Below are positions 4,793 to 7,912 of a stretch of 7,912 bases of DNA, one piece after another. The notes under the pieces were generated by a model. The model ran no database searches, was not told the DNA's origin, and saw only the letters and a program-made list of their open reading frames with translations. How positions within the stretch are numbered: the stretch's first letter is position 1; each line of letters opens with the position of its first letter. Origin of the DNA: Deltaproteobacteria bacterium (lineage in GTDB: Bacteria > Myxococcota_A > Polyangia > Haliangiales > Haliangiaceae); the NCBI GenBank assembly GCA_013813945.1, contig JACCQV010000196.1, positions 1-7,912 on the forward strand, in the 5' to 3' direction. The position numbers and the translations under genes are program-made.

Positions 4793-7700
4793 ATGCTCGG
4801 CCGCTATGAGGTCATCCGTCATCTCGCGAGCGGCGGGATGGCGGACCTGTTGCTCGCGCGTGCGCGCGGACTCGAAGGGTTCGAGCGCCATGTCGTGATC
4901 AAGAGGATCCGTGCCGACGCGGAAGACGACCAGGCGTTCATCGACATGTTCCTCGTCGAGGCGCGGCTCGCCGGCGCCCTCCACCACCACAACATCGTTC
5001 AGGTCCACGACATCGGCGAAGAGAACGGCAAGCCGTACTTCGCGATGGAGTATGTCCACGGCGAGGATCTTCGCCGCTTGCTCGCGCTGGTCGTCCAGAA
5101 GGGTGAGCAGATTCCGTTTCCGGTGGTGGTGACGATCGTGACCGCGGTCGCCCGCGCTCTCCATCACGCGCACGAGCAGCAGGGAGCCGACCAGCAGCCG
5201 CTCGGGATCGTGCACCGCGACGTCTCCCCCGCGAATATCGTCGTCGGCTACGACGGCAACGTGAAGGTGCTCGATTTCGGGATCGCGCGCGCCGCGATGC
5301 GCCGCACGGAGACGCAGGCGGGAATGCTCAAGGGCAAGGCGCCCTACATGGCGCCCGAGCAGTGCACCGGCGCTGCCATTGACCGGCGCAGCGACGTCTT
5401 CGGTCTGGGCATCGTGCTGTACGAGCTCGTCACCGCGCGTCGATTGTTCAAGAGCGACAACGACTTCTCGACGATGACCATGGTCGTCAACGGGTCGTTC
5501 CCGAAGCCATCGACAATCCGCAAGGACCTTCCGCCCGACCTGGAGCGGATCATCCTTCGCGCGCTCGCTCGCGACCCCGGCTCTCGCTACCAGACCGCCG
5601 AGCAGATGTTCGTCGCCCTCGAGCAGCTCGCATTGAGTGCGGAGTGGCGAACCTCGGCGAGCGCACTCGCGACGTACTTGCAGCAGCTGTTCGGGACGCG
5701 CACCGAGCCGTGGCTCGAGAAGGCGCCCGCGCCGGAGCCCGTCAACGTCGACTTCGATGGCACGCGACCCGGTCTCGCGGTTGCTCCGGTGGAGGCCACC
5801 AGGTCGGCGGTCCCCACGGCCATGCCCGCCACGAACACCTCTCCGATGATGCGCGCGCGCGCTGAAGCCCAGGTCTCGAGCGGGGTCCCGCCTGTGCTCG
5901 AGGTGGTCACTTCCGCGCCGATCAAGATCCCGGAGGCGAGCGGGCCGATCAAGGCGGGCGCCAAGAGCGGCAAGATCTCGGCGATGAAGCCCGTGCCCGC
6001 CACTGCGACGCCCGCGCGGGGAAGCCACAAGACGGTCCAGGTGCCGGTCGTGAAGGGCGACAACAAGACGCTGGCCGACACGCAGGTCCTGCCGATGACG
6101 AAGCCGGCGAAGCCCGATGCCGACACCACGCAGCTGCCGACCACGAAAAATGGCGTGAACCCCGAGGGCGACACCGAGGTGCTAACGCAGGGAGCGAAGC
6201 CCCAGGCCATCGAGAATCCGCTCACCGAGGCGCTGTTCGACGATACCCAGGTGGTGCCGATGACCGAATCGGCAGCGCTCCCCATGATCAGCTCGGGGAT
6301 CAGGGCAGAAGCGAAGAGTGCGTCGCCGGCCGCGGCGAAGGTCGAGCCGATGGTTGCGGCAACGAGCGAAGTCCAGGCCACGACGAGGCCTGCTGCGATC
6401 CACGATGTCGTGTCGTCGACGAGGGTCGATCAGAAGATCGATCTGAGGCCTGCCGCCAAGGTTGCCCCCACGCTTGCCGCGAACGGAGAAGCGAAGCCCG
6501 CCGTGAACGGCGAAGCGAGGCCCGCCGCGAAGGCCGAAGCGAAGCCGGCTGCCAAGCCCGCCGCGAAACCTGAAGCGAAGCCCGCCGCGAAGGCCGACGC
6601 GAAGCCGGCCGCGAAGAGCGACGCAAAGCCCGCGGCTCGAAGCGACGCCAAGCCCGCCGCCAGCTTGGACGCGAAGCCCGCGGCCAAGGTCGACGCTGCG
6701 CCGGCCGCGAAGCTCGACGTGCGGCCCCCGGCGAAGGAGCCGAAGTTCGATTCGCGTGCAGAGACCAAGGCCGACGCCAAGATGGAGCGAGCGTCGACCA
6801 AGGTCGATCCGAAGCCCATCGCGGCGGGCGTCGCGAAGCTGGGTGTTCAGCCTGCCGCGAAGGTCGAGCTGAAGAAGCTCGCTCTGCCTGCCTCCGTCGA
6901 GACCGAGTCGGTGACGCATCCGATCATCGAACGCGAAGAGACGCACACCGATGCGATGGCCATGCCGCCCGCGGTCTCTCCGCACGCTCCGCGGTCGCCG
7001 AGATCCCTGCCGACGCCCGGCATAGGCAAGCCAGTCGCCAAGAAGCCGGTCGAGCCCGCGTCGCCGCCGATGTCGGATCGAGCGGTCACCGCGACCAGCG
7101 AGATCGATCCTCTCGATGCGATCACCGCGACCGAGAGCGATCTCGATGACACCGTGATCTCGCCGCCGGGCGAGCAGCTGTTGTCGACGCTGTCCCAGCG
7201 CTCCGATCCGACAGCCATCGTCGAACCATTGCCGTCGCCGTTGCTCACGGATTCGCCGCGATCGCGTCGCAAGTCGACGGCGCCCGTCGCTGCGACGCCG
7301 AAGCTGTTTGGAGACACGGATCAGCTGGTCAGCGCACCGCGCCCGCGCTGGGTACTGCCAGCGATCGGCGGCGGCGTGCTCCTCCTCGCGATCGTCATCC
7401 TGGGCATCGCATTCTCCGGGGGCGACGACGACCTCGCGACGCCACCCGAGACAGCGAAGGTCGCGGCCCCGCCGAAGGCTCAGCCGACGGCTGCTCCTGC
7501 GGCGTCTGACGATGTCCGGACCGAAGCGCGGCCGCGCACGTGGGCGAACTCGCAGTCACCCGACGAGAACGCGGTTCCAGGTGCGACCCCGGACGCCGCG
7601 GAGCCCACCACCGTCACGGACTCCGCGCACACGGCAGTCGATCCGTCAGCGGTGGACACCAGCGCGACGGTCACGGAGCCGCCCGTTCCCGGCGCCCCCG

Positions 7701-7912
7701 ATCCGGACCTCGGTACGACGGAGCCCGCGGCCGCAGTGAACCCCGTCACGAAGCCAGAGGCGGTGACGCCCGCGCCGATCGTGAAGACGCCGGCTCCGGC
7801 CCCCAAGCCCGTCGCCGTCGTGAAGACGCCGACTCCGGCTCCCAAGCCGGCTGCGATCGTGAAGACTCCGAAGCCTGCGCCGAAGCCGGCCGCGATCACG
7901 AAGACCCCGAAG
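4793..7912 (+). CDS. Transmembrane Ser/Thr protein kinase with long Ala/Lys/Pro-rich linker (3' end outside window)
   Basis: 1040 residues are visible, with no stop before the edge. The Hanks-type kinase domain covers about 5-278: degenerate glycine loop LASGGMADL (11-19), Lys37 in VVIKRI, alpha-C Glu56, catalytic loop HRDVSPAN (141-148, Asp143/Asn148), DFG 161-163, and APE 187-189. Thr172 and Thr174 lie in the activation loop. All core catalytic residues are present, so activity is expected. Ser replaces the usual Lys of HRDxK, as in many myxobacterial kinases. Residues 279-852 are low-complexity cytoplasmic linker with DT[QE]V[LV] motifs (T430, T461, T485) and an AKP tandem repeat (566-649). 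One membrane helix (WVLPAIGGGVLLLAIVILGIAF, 853-874) is followed by GGDDD and a Pro/Ala/Thr-rich outer tail. No PASTA or other sensor domain is seen before the edge. ATG 4793 sits just before the first kinase strand; GTG 4772 is possible, and an in-frame TGA at 4736-4738 bounds the start. Confidence 0.92.
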   Translation, partial: MLGRYEVIRHLASGGMADLLLARARGLEGFERHVVIKRIRADAEDDQAFIDMFLVEARLAGALHHHNIVQVHDIGEENGKPYFAMEYVHGEDLRRLLALVVQKGEQIPFPVVVTIVTAVARALHHAHEQQGADQQPLGIVHRDVSPANIVVGYDGNVKVLDFGIARAAMRRTETQAGMLKGKAPYMAPEQCTGAAIDRRSDVFGLGIVLYELVTARRLFKSDNDFSTMTMVVNGSFPKPSTIRKDLPPDLERIILRALARDPGSRYQTAEQMFVALEQLALSAEWRTSASALATYLQQLFGTRTEPWLEKAPAPEPVNVDFDGTRPGLAVAPVEATRSAVPTAMPATNTSPMMRARAEAQVSSGVPPVLEVVTSAPIKIPEASGPIKAGAKSGKISAMKPVPATATPARGSHKTVQVPVVKGDNKTLADTQVLPMTKPAKPDADTTQLPTTKNGVNPEGDTEVLTQGAKPQAIENPLTEALFDDTQVVPMTESAALPMISSGIRAEAKSASPAAAKVEPMVAATSEVQATTRPAAIHDVVSSTRVDQKIDLRPAAKVAPTLAANGEAKPAVNGEARPAAKAEAKPAAKPAAKPEAKPAAKADAKPAAKSDAKPAARSDAKPAASLDAKPAAKVDAAPAAKLDVRPPAKEPKFDSRAETKADAKMERASTKVDPKPIAAGVAKLGVQPAAKVELKKLALPASVETESVTHPIIEREETHTDAMAMPPAVSPHAPRSPRSLPTPGIGKPVAKKPVEPASPPMSDRAVTATSEIDPLDAITATESDLDDTVISPPGEQLLSTLSQRSDPTAIVEPLPSPLLTDSPRSRRKSTAPVAATPKLFGDTDQLVSAPRPRWVLPAIGGGVLLLAIVILGIAFSGGDDDLATPPETAKVAAPPKAQPTAAPAASDDVRTEARPRTWANSQSPDENAVPGATPDAAEPTTVTDSAHTAVDPSAVDTSATVTEPPVPGAPDPDLGTTEPAAAVNPVTKPEAVTPAPIVKTPAPAPKPVAVVKTPTPAPKPAAIVKTPKPAPKPAAITKTPK
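6488..6739 (+). repeat. 24-bp tandem repeat coding [ED]AKPAAKx in the kinase linker
   Basis: Ten consecutive units encode the octapeptide [E/D]-A-K-P-A-A-K-x (kinase residues 566-649). The third unit is extended by 12 bp (an extra AAKP). Early units start with Glu, later ones with Asp, and the last two decay (DAAPAAKL, DVRPPAKE). Copies differ at the DNA level but keep the 24-bp period. The Lys/Ala/Pro composition resembles histone H1-like basic tails. Confidence 0.85.
7778..7912 (+). repeat. 39-bp tandem repeat coding [IV][VT]KTPxPAPKPxA in the outer tail of the kinase
   Basis: Three full 39-bp units (7778-7816, 7817-7855, 7856-7894) and a partial fourth that reaches the window edge encode the 13-residue unit [IV]-[VT]-K-T-P-x-P-A-P-K-P-[VA]-A. 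The alternating Pro/Lys/Ala pattern resembles extended periplasm-spanning spacers such as those in TonB. The array probably continues beyond the window. Confidence 0.85.

Noticed and set aside
5587..6985. Long minus-strand open frames opposite the kinase gene (5587-6381 and 6182-6985)
   Set aside because: They mirror the strongly biased codons of the kinase gene. Their products are low-complexity (Ala/Gly/Ser- or Arg/Gly/Leu-rich), without domain motifs. The opposite strand has a continuous kinase with all catalytic residues.

Overview
The window is GC-rich, densely coded bacterial DNA with strong G/C preference at third codon positions. It most resembles a myxobacterium or related Myxococcota/Deltaproteobacteria. 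The signs are a very long Ser/Thr kinase with an HRDVSP catalytic loop and an Ala/Lys/Pro-rich tail, two lipoproteins of myxobacterial style, and a secreted DUF4331 protein. This placement is inferred from protein style only; no rRNA or marker gene is present.

Layout. (1) Positions 1-1355, minus strand: a two-gene operon. A secreted DUF4331 protein (513-1355) comes first, followed after 1 nt by a lipoprotein gene (start at 511) that leaves the window. The lipoprotein carries three Cys/Gly modules and then a segment that looks like the C-terminal part of DUF4331 proteins. (2) 1356-1577: a divergent intergenic region with clustered inverted repeats (1475-1513) that look operator-like. (3) 1578-2053, plus strand: a small membrane protein gene that seems to be split by a one-base frameshift. 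Rejoining the frames gives a two-helix hairpin protein of about 158 residues. (4) 2023-3612, plus strand: a GMC-family FAD oxidoreductase related to cholesterol oxidases, with a compact four-cysteine motif. (5) 3609-4637, minus strand: a lipoprotein with a carboxypeptidase-regulatory-like beta domain and a C-terminal c-type cytochrome domain. It overlaps the oxidoreductase tail to tail by 4 bp. (6) 4638-4792: a second divergent intergenic region. (7) 4793-7912, plus strand: a transmembrane Ser/Thr kinase, open at the window edge after 1040 residues. It has a cytoplasmic kinase domain, a roughly 570-residue low-complexity linker with tandem repeats, one membrane helix, and a Pro/Ala/Lys-rich outer tail with 39-bp repeats.

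How the genes work together. The DUF4331 protein and its lipoprotein partner are almost certainly co-translated and act outside the cytoplasm. The oxidoreductase may share a transcript with the small membrane protein. The cytochrome lipoprotein and the kinase are transcribed divergently and may share regulation, but nothing ties them to one pathway. I see no RNA gene, insertion sequence, CRISPR array, prophage or defence system. The most notable points are the split DUF4331-like arrangement, the frameshifted small gene, the cysteine cluster in the GMC enzyme, the cytochrome without a downstream Met, and the repeated TxxL/V motifs and AKP repeats in the kinase linker.
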